Positions 24,183-32,422 of a stretch of 36,029 bases of DNA are shown one piece after another (position 1 is the first letter of the stretch; each line of letters starts with the position of its first letter). Location: assembly GCF_002291145.1 (NCBI RefSeq), contig NZ_NTGE01000168.1:1-36029 (forward strand). The letters run 5' to 3'. Both the position numbers and the translations under genes were made by a program. The notes beneath the pieces were generated by a model that searched no databases, was not told where the DNA came from, and was given only the letters and a program-made list of their open reading frames with translations. This DNA is from Streptomyces sp. SA15. GTDB lineage: Bacteria; Actinomycetota; Actinomycetes; Streptomycetales; Streptomycetaceae.

Positions 24183-25373
24183 TCACCGCACCGCGATCAC
24201 CGCCGATCCGTGCCCGAACAACCCCTGGTTCGCGGTGATGCCCACGCGCGCCCCCGCGACCTGCCGGTCACCCGCATCGCCCCTCAACTGCCAGGTCACT
24301 TCGCAGACCTGGGCGATCGCCTGCGCCGGAACGGCCTCTCCGAAGGAGGCGAGCCCGCCACTGGTGTTCACCGGTATTCGCCCACCCAGGGCCGTCGCAC
24401 CCTCCCGGAGCAGCTTCGCCCCCTCGCCCTCCCCGCACAGCCCGAGATCCTCGTACCACTGCAACTCCAGGGCGGTGGACAGGTCGTACACCTCGGCGAG
24501 GGACAGATCCTCGGGCCCGATACCCGCCTCGTCGTAGGCGGCGCGCGCGATCGACGCCCGGTACGTCCCGGCGGCGGGCTCGGCCGCCACCGCGGAGTCC
24601 GTCGCGATGTCCGGCAGATCCAGCACGGTGTTCGGGTAACGCGGCGTCACCGTGGACACGGCCCTGATCCGCACCGGGTCGGCCACCCCGCGCCGGCGCG
24701 CGAACTCCATGCTGGACAGCACCACAGCCGCGCCTCCGTCCGAGGTGGCGCAGATGTCGAGCAGCCGCAGCGGATCGGCGACCACCGCCGAGGCGGCGAC
24801 CTCCTCGGCGGTGACCCGCTTGCGGTAGCGCGCGTACGGATTCAGCGCGCCCACGGCGGCGTTCTTCACCTTGACCTGAGCGAAGTCCTCCGGTGTGTCC
24901 CCGTGTACGGCCATCCGCCGTCGCGCGTACAGCCCGAAGTACGTCGGATTGGTCGCTCCCAGCACCCGGAAGCGCAGCCAGTCCGGGTCGTCGGGCCGAT
25001 CACCACCCGCGGGCCGGAAGAAGCCCTTCGGCGCGGCATCGGCGCCCACCACCAGCACCACGTCCGCGAGGCCCGAAAGGATCTGCCCGCGCGCGATGTC
25101 GACGGCCTGCGCCCCCGACGCGCACGCCGCGTACACACTCGCGACCCGGGCCCCCTGCCAGCCCAGCGCCTTCGCGAACGTCGCCCCCGCCACATACCCC
25201 GGATAGCCGCCGCGCACGGTGTCCGCGCCGACGATCGAGCCGACCTCCCGCCAGTCCAGTCCCGCGTCGGCGAGTGCCGCGCGGGCTGCCACCGCTCCGT
25301 ACTCGACGAAACCGCGACCCCATTTGCCCCAGGGGTGCATGCCCGCGCCGAGCACCGCCACCTCTCCTGTCAC
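24183..25373 (-). CDS. Thiolase-like (lipid-transfer/SCPx-type) acyl-CoA thiolase
   Basis: The 396-residue protein has the thiolase fold of the SCPx/lipid-transfer subfamily. The nucleophile is probably Cys84 in SVYAACASGAQAVD; other conserved stretches are LLDICATSDGGAAVVLSS, EVYDLSTALELQWYEDLGLC and the C-terminal NTSGGLASFGEAVPAQAIAQ. Such proteins act with a DUF35 OB-fold partner in degradation of sterol side chains or other branched acyl-CoAs, by thiolytic or retro-aldol cleavage. The GTG start at 25373 overlaps the stop of the DUF35 gene as GTGA, so the pair is translationally coupled. The exact substrate is not readable. Confidence 0.9.
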   Translation of the reverse strand: MTGEVAVLGAGMHPWGKWGRGFVEYGAVAARAALADAGLDWREVGSIVGADTVRGGYPGYVAGATFAKALGWQGARVASVYAACASGAQAVDIARGQILSGLADVVLVVGADAAPKGFFRPAGGDRPDDPDWLRFRVLGATNPTYFGLYARRRMAVHGDTPEDFAQVKVKNAAVGALNPYARYRKRVTAEEVAASAVVADPLRLLDICATSDGGAAVVLSSMEFARRRGVADPVRIRAVSTVTPRYPNTVLDLPDIATDSAVAAEPAAGTYRASIARAAYDEAGIGPEDLSLAEVYDLSTALELQWYEDLGLCGEGEGAKLLREGATALGGRIPVNTSGGLASFGEAVPAQAIAQVCEVTWQLRGDAGDRQVAGARVGITANQGLFGHGSAVIAVR

Positions 25374-25816
25374 GCCGTCACCCCCGTCGGCCGCCACTGC
25401 CAGGTCGTCCAGACCGTCTCCGCGTCCTCATGGAGCACGCCGGGCACGAGCTCCACCTCCATGCCCACCGCCAGATCGGCGACAGTGATCCCGGGGACCG
25501 CCTGTCCCAGTACCACCATCCGTTCTGCCTCGAGCTCCACAGCGATCAACGTGTACGGCTCCCACGGAAGTTCCGGATCGGTCACATAGGGTGACGGCGG
25601 GCGGTAGCGGCTGTCCGTGTACGACCAGACGCGCCCGCGCTGCGAGAGCGGAACCTCCTCCAGATCGCCGCCGGAGCACCCGGGATTGCGGCAGTGGGCG
25701 TCCTCGCGGGGAAAGAAGACCGAGGCGCACGCCGAGCAACGTGTGCCGAGGAGCCGGAAATCGCCTCCGTCGCCGGCGAACCACCTGGCAACCACAGGCG
25801 TACGTGCACGCGACAA
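25370..25816 (-). CDS. DUF35 OB-fold/zinc-ribbon acyl-CoA-associated protein (TTG start)
   Basis: The 148-residue protein has the rubredoxin-like zinc ribbon (TRCSACASVFFPREDAHCRNPGC, four Cys) followed by an OB fold (RGRVWSYTDSRYRPPSPYVTDPELPWEPYTLIAVELEAERMVVLGQAV). DUF35 proteins form complexes with SCPx-type thiolases, delivering or aligning the CoA thioester. The start is a TTG at 25816, because GGGGAGGAA sits five bases upstream and no in-frame ATG or GTG has a ribosome site. It is first in a two-gene operon with the thiolase. A perfect inverted repeat lies 20 bases upstream of the start. Confidence 0.88.
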   Translation of the reverse strand: MSRARTPVVARWFAGDGGDFRLLGTRCSACASVFFPREDAHCRNPGCSGGDLEEVPLSQRGRVWSYTDSRYRPPSPYVTDPELPWEPYTLIAVELEAERMVVLGQAVPGITVADLAVGMEVELVPGVLHEDAETVWTTWQWRPTGVTA

Positions 25817-25835
25817 GGTTCCTCCCCGATGCCTA

Positions 25836-25852
25836 TCTGACGGAACGTCAGA
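25836..25852. promoter_or_regulatory. Perfect 7-3-7 inverted repeat, TetR-type operator candidate
   Basis: TCTGACG-GAA-CGTCAGA is an exact 17-bp palindrome-with-spacer, 20 bases upstream of the TTG start of the DUF35-thiolase operon and about 115 bases from the divergent dipeptidase gene. Length and symmetry are those of operators for TetR-family regulators, which commonly control acyl-CoA metabolism in actinobacteria. The regulator itself is not in the window. Confidence 0.65.
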
Positions 25853-25967
25853 AGTGTGCCACGGGTGGCGTTCCATGGGCAGGGCACCCGTCGCAGTCCT
25901 CCGTTCGGAGGCGAACTGCATCCGATCGCTTCCCTGATGGAACGCGCCTCTGATAGATGCAGGGGAC

Positions 25968-26777
25968 ATGACACGACTCTCCGGCGCAGTACGCGGGCTG
26001 GTCACCATGCTCGCCGCCCTGCTGGCCATGACCGCCGCATCCACCACCGCCCGGGGGCACACCGAGCCCAAGGCGCCCGCAGACTTTGTGGCCCTGAGAG
26101 CCGTGGATCCGACGATCATCCAGGAGATGCGCTACTTCACCCCGCACAACTTCGTCGGCGAGCGCATCGACGGCTACCAGCAGCCCCTGTGCATCCTCAC
26201 CCGGCCGGCCGCGAATGCGCTCCACAAGGCGCAGCTGAAACTGCTCCGCAAGGGCTACACCCTCAAGGTGTACGACTGCTACCGGCCGCAGCGCGCCGTG
26301 AACCACTTCGTCCGCTGGGCCCAGGACCTCGACGACCAAGCCATGAAGGGCGAGTTCTACCCGAACGTCGACAAGAGCCGTCTGTTCGAGGACGGTTACA
26401 TCGCGGAGAAATCCGGCCACAGCCGCGGCTCGACCATGGACCTCACGATCGTGAAGCTCCCCGCCAAGCCGACCAGGCCGTACCTGCCCGGAGAGCCGCT
26501 GGTGCCCTGTTACGCACCCAAGGAGGAACGATTCCCGGACAACTCCGTCGACATGGGCACCGGATTCGACTGCTTCGACACCCTCTCGCACACCATCGAC
26601 CCACGCGTCCAAGGCACACAGCGCGCCAACCGACTGCTGCTCAAGAGCACCCTGGAGAGCCTCGGATTCGTCAATCTCGCCGAGGAGTGGTGGCACTACA
26701 CGTACAAACCCGAGCCCTACCCCGACACCTACTTCGACTTCCCGGTGTCCTCGAAGTCCCTCACAGGGAAACACTGA
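25968..26777 (+). CDS. Secreted D-alanyl-D-alanine dipeptidase (VanX/M15D family)
   Basis: The 269-residue protein has a Sec signal peptide (MTRLSGAVRGLVTMLAALLAMTAASTTARG, cleavage about residue 28-30). A peptidase M15D domain follows, DPTIIQEMRYFTPHNFVGERIDGYQQPLCILTRPAANAL. Zinc ligands are visible as H151 and D158 in SGHSRGSTMD and H243 in EEWWHY; E240 of EWWH is the catalytic base. YDCYRPQRAVNHF is the conserved arginine motif. It should hydrolyse D-Ala-D-Ala outside the membrane. The signal peptide means it is likely a cell-wall salvage enzyme, unlike cytoplasmic VanX of vancomycin resistance; no vanH or vanA is nearby. AGGGGAC precedes the ATG. Confidence 0.92.
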   Translation: MTRLSGAVRGLVTMLAALLAMTAASTTARGHTEPKAPADFVALRAVDPTIIQEMRYFTPHNFVGERIDGYQQPLCILTRPAANALHKAQLKLLRKGYTLKVYDCYRPQRAVNHFVRWAQDLDDQAMKGEFYPNVDKSRLFEDGYIAEKSGHSRGSTMDLTIVKLPAKPTRPYLPGEPLVPCYAPKEERFPDNSVDMGTGFDCFDTLSHTIDPRVQGTQRANRLLLKSTLESLGFVNLAEEWWHYTYKPEPYPDTYFDFPVSSKSLTGKH

Positions 26778-26811
26778 GCAGCCCCCGGAAGACGCCCTTC
26801 CAGTGATCGGA

Positions 26812-26817
26812 TACAGT
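26812..26817 (+). promoter_or_regulatory. -10 element suggesting a leaderless NUDIX transcript
   Basis: TACAGT (26812-26817) lies exactly six bases before the in-frame GTG at 26824, and no ribosome-binding site precedes that GTG. This spacing places the transcription start on the start codon, the pattern of leaderless actinobacterial genes. No clear -35 was found. Confidence 0.5.
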
Positions 26818-26823
26818 CCGCGC

Positions 26824-27360
26824 GTGTCCGAATCTCAGCACTCCACCCACAACTCCGGGCCAGGCACCCACTGTTCGAGCTGCGGAGCGCCCTACGGAGA
26901 GGGCGTCTCCGGCTGGCCCCGTACCTGCCCGGCCTGCGCCACCGTGGCCTACCGCAATCCGCTCCCGGTCGCGGTGGCCCTCCAGCCCGTGTACGACACA
27001 CAGGGCACCGCCTTGGTCGTCATCACCCGGACCATCGCCCCCGCGCGCGGGGGCACCGCACTGCCCGGCGGCTACATCGACGACCGTGAGGACTGGCGAC
27101 AGGCCGTCGTCCGTGAGCTCAAGGAAGAGACCGGCATCGACGCGGCGAGCCGCGACGTACGGCTCGTCGACGCGATGAGCTCGCCCGACGGACACCTGTT
27201 GCTCTTCGGGCTCCTGCCGGAGCGCCCGGCCGACGGCCTGCCGCCCTCCGCCGCCACGGACGAGACGGAGGGCCGCCACCTGCTGCGCAGGCCGGAAGAG
27301 CTCGCCTTCCCGCTGCACACCCTGGCCGTACGGGCATGGTTCGAGGGCCGGTACATCTGA
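26824..27360 (+). CDS. NUDIX hydrolase with N-terminal zinc ribbon
   Basis: The protein has 178 residues from the GTG at 26824; an earlier in-frame GTG at 26803 lies upstream of the -10 element and is less likely. A zinc ribbon (HCSSCGAPYGEG...RTCPACATVAYRNP, two CxxC pairs) precedes the NUDIX domain. The box GGYIDDREDWRQAVVREL plus KEETGI fits Gx5Ex7REUxEExGU perfectly. It should hydrolyse a nucleoside diphosphate linked to another group, in the cytoplasm; the zinc ribbon is reminiscent of NudC-type NADH/NAD-RNA pyrophosphatases, but the substrate is unknown. It converges with the GH31 gene with only two bases between stop codons. Confidence 0.9.
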   Translation: MSESQHSTHNSGPGTHCSSCGAPYGEGVSGWPRTCPACATVAYRNPLPVAVALQPVYDTQGTALVVITRTIAPARGGTALPGGYIDDREDWRQAVVRELKEETGIDAASRDVRLVDAMSSPDGHLLLFGLLPERPADGLPPSAATDETEGRHLLRRPEELAFPLHTLAVRAWFEGRYI

Positions 27361-27362
27361 CC

Positions 27363-29729
27363 TCAGCTCGCCCCGAGCCCTCGTACCCGCACCGGGTGAG
27401 GCGGCTCGCTCACGCCGTCCTCCCCCTCCCGCTCGACCACCACCTGCCGACCGTCCCAGCGGGTGACATAGCGTTCGATCTCCGGCTCGTCCCAGCCGTC
27501 GCCCGCGTCCGGCACGACCAGCCCGCCCCCGGTCCGTCCCAGGGCGGGCGCCCACACCTCCAGCTCCAGCCCACCCTCGTCTCCGCGTACCGGCACAACG
27601 GCACCCGCGCGTACGAGCACCGGAATCCGCGACAAGGGGGCGTCCACGAGCACCTGAGCCGGACCCTCGTACACCTTCTCCGTCACCGTGTCGTACCACC
27701 GCCCCCGCGGCAACTGCACCGCCCGCCGGTCCGCACCCGGGTCGAGCACCGGCGCCACCAGCAGGCAGTCGCCCAGCAGAAAGGCGTCCTCACAGTCACG
27801 CAGCGCACGATCCTCGGGCGCCGTCCACCACAGAGGCCGCACATAGGGCGCTCCCGTACGCCGGGCCAGATGCGCCAGCGTCACGAAGTACGGCAGCAGC
27901 CGCCGGCGTTCGACGAGCGCCACGCGCGCGTGCTCCAGCACCTCGTCACCGAACTCCCACGGCTCTCTGCGCCCGGCCCGCAGACTCGCATGCGTGCGGA
28001 AGAGCGGCAGATACGCGCCCAGTTGGAGCCACCGCAGATACAGCTCGGGCGACGGACTCCCGTCGAAGCCGCCCACGTCCGGCCCCGAGTACGGCACCCC
28101 GCACAGCCCCAGCCCCATGACCAGCGACAGTGAGGCCCGCAACCCGGGCCACCCCGTGGCCACGTCACCGGACCACGTGCCCCCGTAGCGCTGCATGCCC
28201 ACCCAGCCGGAGCGTGAGAAGACGAAGGGCCGCTCCTGAGGCGCCAGCTCGCGCAGCCCTACGTAGCCGGCCTGGGCCATGCACAGCCCATAGACGTTAT
28301 GCGCCTCGCGATGGTCACCGTCGCGACCCTCCAACGAGTGCCGGGCCGACCGCGGCAGCGTCGACTCCCCGAACGCGGTGAACGAGGTGGGCTCGTTCAT
28401 GTCGTGCCAGAAGCCCGAGAAGCCCTGGGCCAGCCGCTCCTCGTAGAGGCGCCCCCACCACCGCCGCACGCGCGCGTGCGTGAAATCCGGATACACCGCA
28501 TCACCGGGCCACACGACGCCTCGCACGAGCCGTCCCGCCGCGTCCCGCACGAACACGTCCTCGTCCATCCCGCCGTCGAACACGGCATTCCCAGGGGCGT
28601 CCTTGACCGCAGGATCGACGATCGATACCAGCCGGATCCCCTCCCGCCGCAGCTCCTCGGCCAGCTGCGGCAACTTCGGGAAGCGCTCCTGGTCGACGGT
28701 GAACACCTGGTGGGCGTCGTAGTGGTCGATGTCCAGATGGACCGCGTCGAGCGGCAGACCACGCTCCTGATAGCCCGAAACGATCCGCCGCACCTCCTGC
28801 TCACTGCCGAACCCCCACCGCGCGTGATGATGCCCGAGCGCCCACGCGGGCGGCAGCGCGGCCGCACCGGTGAGAGAGGCCCAAGCGAGCAGCACGCGCG
28901 CGGGGGTGCCCACGATCAGCCAGCAGCGCAGCGGACCGCCGTCCATGCGCAGCTCGGACGTGCCGGCCCGGTCGTGCCCGGATCCGGCGCCCTCCTCGCC
29001 CTCCCGCAGCGTCACCGTGCCGTCCCACGAGGTGTCGTGGAACACCAGATGCGTGGCCGCATCCGCGACCACCAGCTGCACGGGCATGGTGACGTACAAC
29101 GGATCCTCGCCGGGGCCGAAGGGACGCCCCGGGTCGGTGTTCCACAGCCGGTACGTCCCGTCCCGCAGCCGGGGGCCCGAAGCCCGCCCCCCGAGCCCGA
29201 AGAACCGCGCGTCCGCGGCCACCTCCGACCGCTGCATCCAGCGTGCCCGGCCGCCGCCCGCGGGCTCCCACCACCGGGGCGGCAGATCCCGGCGCAAGGT
29301 CACACCACCGGGCGTACGCACCTCGACCGCTCCGTGCCGCGAGACGACGACCGTCACCCGCTCCGCCACCACCCGCCAGCCGCCGTCCTTGTCCGGCTCC
29401 AGCACCGCCCGGGGGTCCGGCTCCGGGCAGCGTCCGGCGAGCGCGTACGACGGCTCGGGACCGGCTCCGTCCCAGCCCCAGAAGACGGCCCCGTTGGCGG
29501 CCACAGCGATCCGCAGCTCGGAGCGACTGAACCGGACGACGCCGCCCCCGGGCCCGGGCTCGACCTCCCGCACGGGCCCCGGTACCCGCGCGAGCTCGGC
29601 TCCCCGCTGCGGCAGCCCCGCGGCATCGGCACGCCTCCTGCGCCACGCGGCGCGAACGGTACGCAACCCCCGGGCCGCCCCTGCCGAACCGACCGTCTTC
29701 ACCGAACGCATCAGGCCACGACCATCCAT
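27363..29729 (-). CDS. GH31 family alpha-glucosidase
   Basis: The 788-residue protein has the GH31 catalytic barrel. The nucleophile D443 lies in GFWHDMNEPTSF, the acid/base region is GGTWSGDVATGW, and substrate-binding motifs are HLDIDHYDAHQVFTVDQERFPK and RSGWVGMQRYGG. An N-terminal beta-sandwich precedes the barrel and C-terminal beta domains follow (RGRWYDTVTEKVYEGPAQVLVDAPLSRIPVLVRAGAVVPV). It probably releases glucose from alpha-linked oligosaccharides. The first 30-40 residues are Arg-rich with no signal peptide, so it is likely cytoplasmic. ATG codons at 29729 and 29711 are both possible starts. It is divergent from acetoacetyl-CoA synthetase across about 210 bases in which I see no clear operator. 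Confidence 0.93.
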   Translation of the reverse strand: MDGRGLMRSVKTVGSAGAARGLRTVRAAWRRRRADAAGLPQRGAELARVPGPVREVEPGPGGGVVRFSRSELRIAVAANGAVFWGWDGAGPEPSYALAGRCPEPDPRAVLEPDKDGGWRVVAERVTVVVSRHGAVEVRTPGGVTLRRDLPPRWWEPAGGGRARWMQRSEVAADARFFGLGGRASGPRLRDGTYRLWNTDPGRPFGPGEDPLYVTMPVQLVVADAATHLVFHDTSWDGTVTLREGEEGAGSGHDRAGTSELRMDGGPLRCWLIVGTPARVLLAWASLTGAAALPPAWALGHHHARWGFGSEQEVRRIVSGYQERGLPLDAVHLDIDHYDAHQVFTVDQERFPKLPQLAEELRREGIRLVSIVDPAVKDAPGNAVFDGGMDEDVFVRDAAGRLVRGVVWPGDAVYPDFTHARVRRWWGRLYEERLAQGFSGFWHDMNEPTSFTAFGESTLPRSARHSLEGRDGDHREAHNVYGLCMAQAGYVGLRELAPQERPFVFSRSGWVGMQRYGGTWSGDVATGWPGLRASLSLVMGLGLCGVPYSGPDVGGFDGSPSPELYLRWLQLGAYLPLFRTHASLRAGRREPWEFGDEVLEHARVALVERRRLLPYFVTLAHLARRTGAPYVRPLWWTAPEDRALRDCEDAFLLGDCLLVAPVLDPGADRRAVQLPRGRWYDTVTEKVYEGPAQVLVDAPLSRIPVLVRAGAVVPVRGDEGGLELEVWAPALGRTGGGLVVPDAGDGWDEPEIERYVTRWDGRQVVVEREGEDGVSEPPHPVRVRGLGAS

Positions 29730-29941
29730 GCTGCTCAGCCTGTCATCGACGACGCCACGCGTGCGTGTCGTTCAGCTGCCGTTCACCCGTGCTGGGACCA
29801 CATCTTCACGACACGGACTATGTGGGGCACACCCTGGTGCAGGAGTCGATCACATGGCATCGTCCGTGTCAGCCGCGTCACGCGCACATCCAGCCCGTGC
29901 GCGGAGGACGCACACGACGCGCACAGTCCGGGAGCCGCCCC

Positions 29942-31909
29942 ATGTCGACCGTGAACCCCCAGCCGCTCTGGCACCCCGATCCAGAACGCATCGCCCAGGC
30001 ACAGGTCACCAGGTTCCAGGCCTGGGCAGCCGAGCACCACGGCGCCCCGTCCGAGGGCGGCTACGCCGCACTGCACCGCTGGTCCGTCGACGAACTGGAC
30101 ACATTCTGGAAAGCCGTCACGGAATGGTTCGACGTACGGTTCTCGACCCCCTACGCCCGCGTGCTCGCCGACCGCTCGATGCCCGGCGCCCAGTGGTTTC
30201 CCGGCGCGACCCTGAACTACGCCGAGCACGCCCTGCGCGCGAGCGAGACCCGTACGTACCAACCGGCACTCCTGTATGTCGACGAAACCCACGAGTCGCG
30301 CCCGGTGACCTGGTCCGAGCTGCGCCGCCAGGTCGGCTCCCTGTCCGCCGAGCTGCGCGCCCTCGGCGTACGCCCCGGAGACCGTGTCAGCGGCTATCTC
30401 CCGAACATCCCGCAGGCCGTCGTCGCCTTCCTCGCCACGGCCGCCGTGGGCGGCGTCTGGACCTCCTGCGCTCCCGACTTCGGCGCCCGCAGCGTCCTCG
30501 ACCGCTTCCAGCAGGTGGAACCGGTTGTTCTGTTCACCATCGACGGCTACCGCTACGGCGGCAAGGAGCACGACCGCCGCGACACCATCGCCGAACTGCG
30601 CCGCGAACTGCCCACCCTGCGCGCCGTCGTCCACATCCCCCTCCTCGGCACCGAAGCTCCCGATGGCGCCCTGGAGTGGTCGGCCCTGACGAGCGCCGAC
30701 GTGGATCCAGTCTTCGAACAGGTGCCCTTCGACCACCCCCTGTGGGTGCTCTACTCCTCCGGCACGACCGGCCTGCCCAAGGCCATCGTCCAGTCCCAGG
30801 GCGGCATCCTGATCGAGCACCTCAAACAGCTCGGACTGCACTGCGACCTCGGTCCCGAGGACCGTTTCTTCTGGTACACGTCGACCGGCTGGATGATGTG
30901 GAACTTCCTCGTCTCCGGCCTCCTCACCGGCACGACGATCGTCCTCTACGACGGCAGCCCCGGCTACCCGGACGCAGGCGCCCAGTGGCGGGTCGCAGAA
31001 CGGACCCGGGCCACGCTGTACGGCACGTCGGCCGCGTACGTCATGGCCTGCCGCAAGGCCGGCGTGCACCCCGGCCGCGACCACGACCTCTCCCAGGTCC
31101 AGTGCGTCGCCACCACCGGATCGCCCCTCCCACCCGACGGGTTCCGCTGGCTGCACGACGAGGTCCGCGACGACCTGTGGATCGCGTCCGTCAGCGGCGG
31201 CACGGATGTGTGCTCCTGTTTCGCAGGAGCCGTACCAACCCTCCCCGTGTACATCGGCGAGCTCCAGGCGCCCGGGCTGGGCACCGACCTGCAGTCCTGG
31301 GACCCGAGCGGCAAACCCCTGATCGACGAGGTCGGCGAGCTCGTGGTCACCAATCCCATGCCGTCCATGCCGATCTACTTCTGGAACGACCCGGACGGCA
31401 GCCGCTACCACGACAGCTACTTCGACACCTACCCCGGAGTGTGGCGCCACGGCGACTGGATCACCGTCACCTCACGCGGCTCCGTCGTCATCCACGGCCG
31501 TTCCGACTCGACGCTCAACCGCCAAGGCGTGCGCATGGGTTCGGCCGACATCTACGAAGCCGTCGAACGCCTTCCAGAAATCAAGGAATCCCTGGTCATC
31601 GGCATCGAGCAGCCCGACGGCGGCTACTGGATGCCCCTCTTCGTACACCTGGCCCCCGGAGCAGTCCTCGACGAGGCGCTCCTGAACCGCATCAAGCAGA
31701 CCATCCGGGAACAGCTCTCACCCCGCCACGTCCCCGACGAGATCATCGAGGTCCCCGGCATCCCGCACACCCTCACCGGAAAGCGCATCGAGGTTCCCGT
31801 GAAGCGCCTGCTCCAGGGCACTCCCTTGGAGAAGGCCGTCAACCCGGGCTCCATCGACAACCTCGACCTGCTCCACTTCTACGAGGACCTGGCACGCAAG
31901 CGCGCCTGA
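29942..31909 (+). CDS. Acetoacetyl-CoA synthetase
   Basis: The 655-residue ANL-superfamily ligase has the AacS subfamily N-terminus (PLWHPDPERIAQAQVTRFQAWAAE...WSVDELDTFWKAVTEWFDV). The P-loop LYSSGTTGLPKAIVQSQGG, the adenylation motif YWNDPDGSRYHDSYFDTYPGVWRHGDW (beginning FWNDP here) and hinge HGRSDSTLNRQGVRMGSADIYE follow. The catalytic C-terminal Lys lies in LTGKRIEVPVKRLL. It activates acetoacetate with ATP and CoA to acetoacetyl-CoA, feeding ketone-body, PHB or leucine catabolism into central metabolism. The ATG at 29942 follows GGGAG; an open frame upstream lacks a start with a ribosome site. It appears to be a monocistronic gene. Confidence 0.94.
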   Translation: MSTVNPQPLWHPDPERIAQAQVTRFQAWAAEHHGAPSEGGYAALHRWSVDELDTFWKAVTEWFDVRFSTPYARVLADRSMPGAQWFPGATLNYAEHALRASETRTYQPALLYVDETHESRPVTWSELRRQVGSLSAELRALGVRPGDRVSGYLPNIPQAVVAFLATAAVGGVWTSCAPDFGARSVLDRFQQVEPVVLFTIDGYRYGGKEHDRRDTIAELRRELPTLRAVVHIPLLGTEAPDGALEWSALTSADVDPVFEQVPFDHPLWVLYSSGTTGLPKAIVQSQGGILIEHLKQLGLHCDLGPEDRFFWYTSTGWMMWNFLVSGLLTGTTIVLYDGSPGYPDAGAQWRVAERTRATLYGTSAAYVMACRKAGVHPGRDHDLSQVQCVATTGSPLPPDGFRWLHDEVRDDLWIASVSGGTDVCSCFAGAVPTLPVYIGELQAPGLGTDLQSWDPSGKPLIDEVGELVVTNPMPSMPIYFWNDPDGSRYHDSYFDTYPGVWRHGDWITVTSRGSVVIHGRSDSTLNRQGVRMGSADIYEAVERLPEIKESLVIGIEQPDGGYWMPLFVHLAPGAVLDEALLNRIKQTIREQLSPRHVPDEIIEVPGIPHTLTGKRIEVPVKRLLQGTPLEKAVNPGSIDNLDLLHFYEDLARKRA

Positions 31910-32422
31910 CCGACGCCCACAGACAGACCGACAACGCACCCCGCCACGACCCACCAGCCGCACACAGGGCCGCACCGCGGGGTCGGTGCCCAGGAACTTG
32001 CTCACCGTCCGCCCGTGCACCCAGCGGGTCAGCCCTGCGCCGGTCAGCGTTCACTGGAGCGCACGGGCGACAGCGCCGCGAACGTCCTCACCAGGCTCTA
32101 CGCCACCCGCGTCGCTGACCGGACCGCGTCCGCTACCAGGCCGCCCAGCGAACCGTCGCCAACGCCGACCGGGCCCGCGGCGGCCTCGCGGGGTGCGAGG
32201 CACGGCCATGGGCGGACCCCTCACCGCCACCCAGCGGGTCCCACCGCGGGCACCGACACCTCACTCGGCGCCTACCCCGGCGTCCACGGCCTCGCCCGGT
32301 CCATCCGGCGCAGCGTGGGACCACTCGCTGTCATCGCGGCCATCGCAACCGCCGCGGGACGCCATTGTCAGTGCCGCCGATTACTGTGAGTGAGCATTGA
32401 TCGACTGCGTACAGGGGGAAAC
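31910..32422. other. About 510 bases without a supportable gene
   Basis: Short open frames exist on both strands, but none has both a ribosome site and protein-like composition. A minus-strand piece near 31970-32045 (TRWVHGRTVSKFLGTDPAVRP) and a plus-strand piece near 32055-32185 (ERTGDSAANVLTRLYATRVADR) look like fragments of proteins I cannot name. This may be gene debris. The last 30 bases hold the ribosome site of the next gene. Confidence 0.4.

Noticed and set aside
25968..26777. Vancomycin resistance (vanX) call
   Set aside because: A signal peptide is present and vanH/vanA ligase genes are absent; a secreted M15D dipeptidase is the safer description.
28870..32118. Long plus-strand open frame (over 1000 codons) across GH31 and acetoacetyl-CoA synthetase
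   Set aside because: It is Arg/Pro/Ser/His-rich low-complexity shadow sequence overlapping two genes with clear catalytic motifs.
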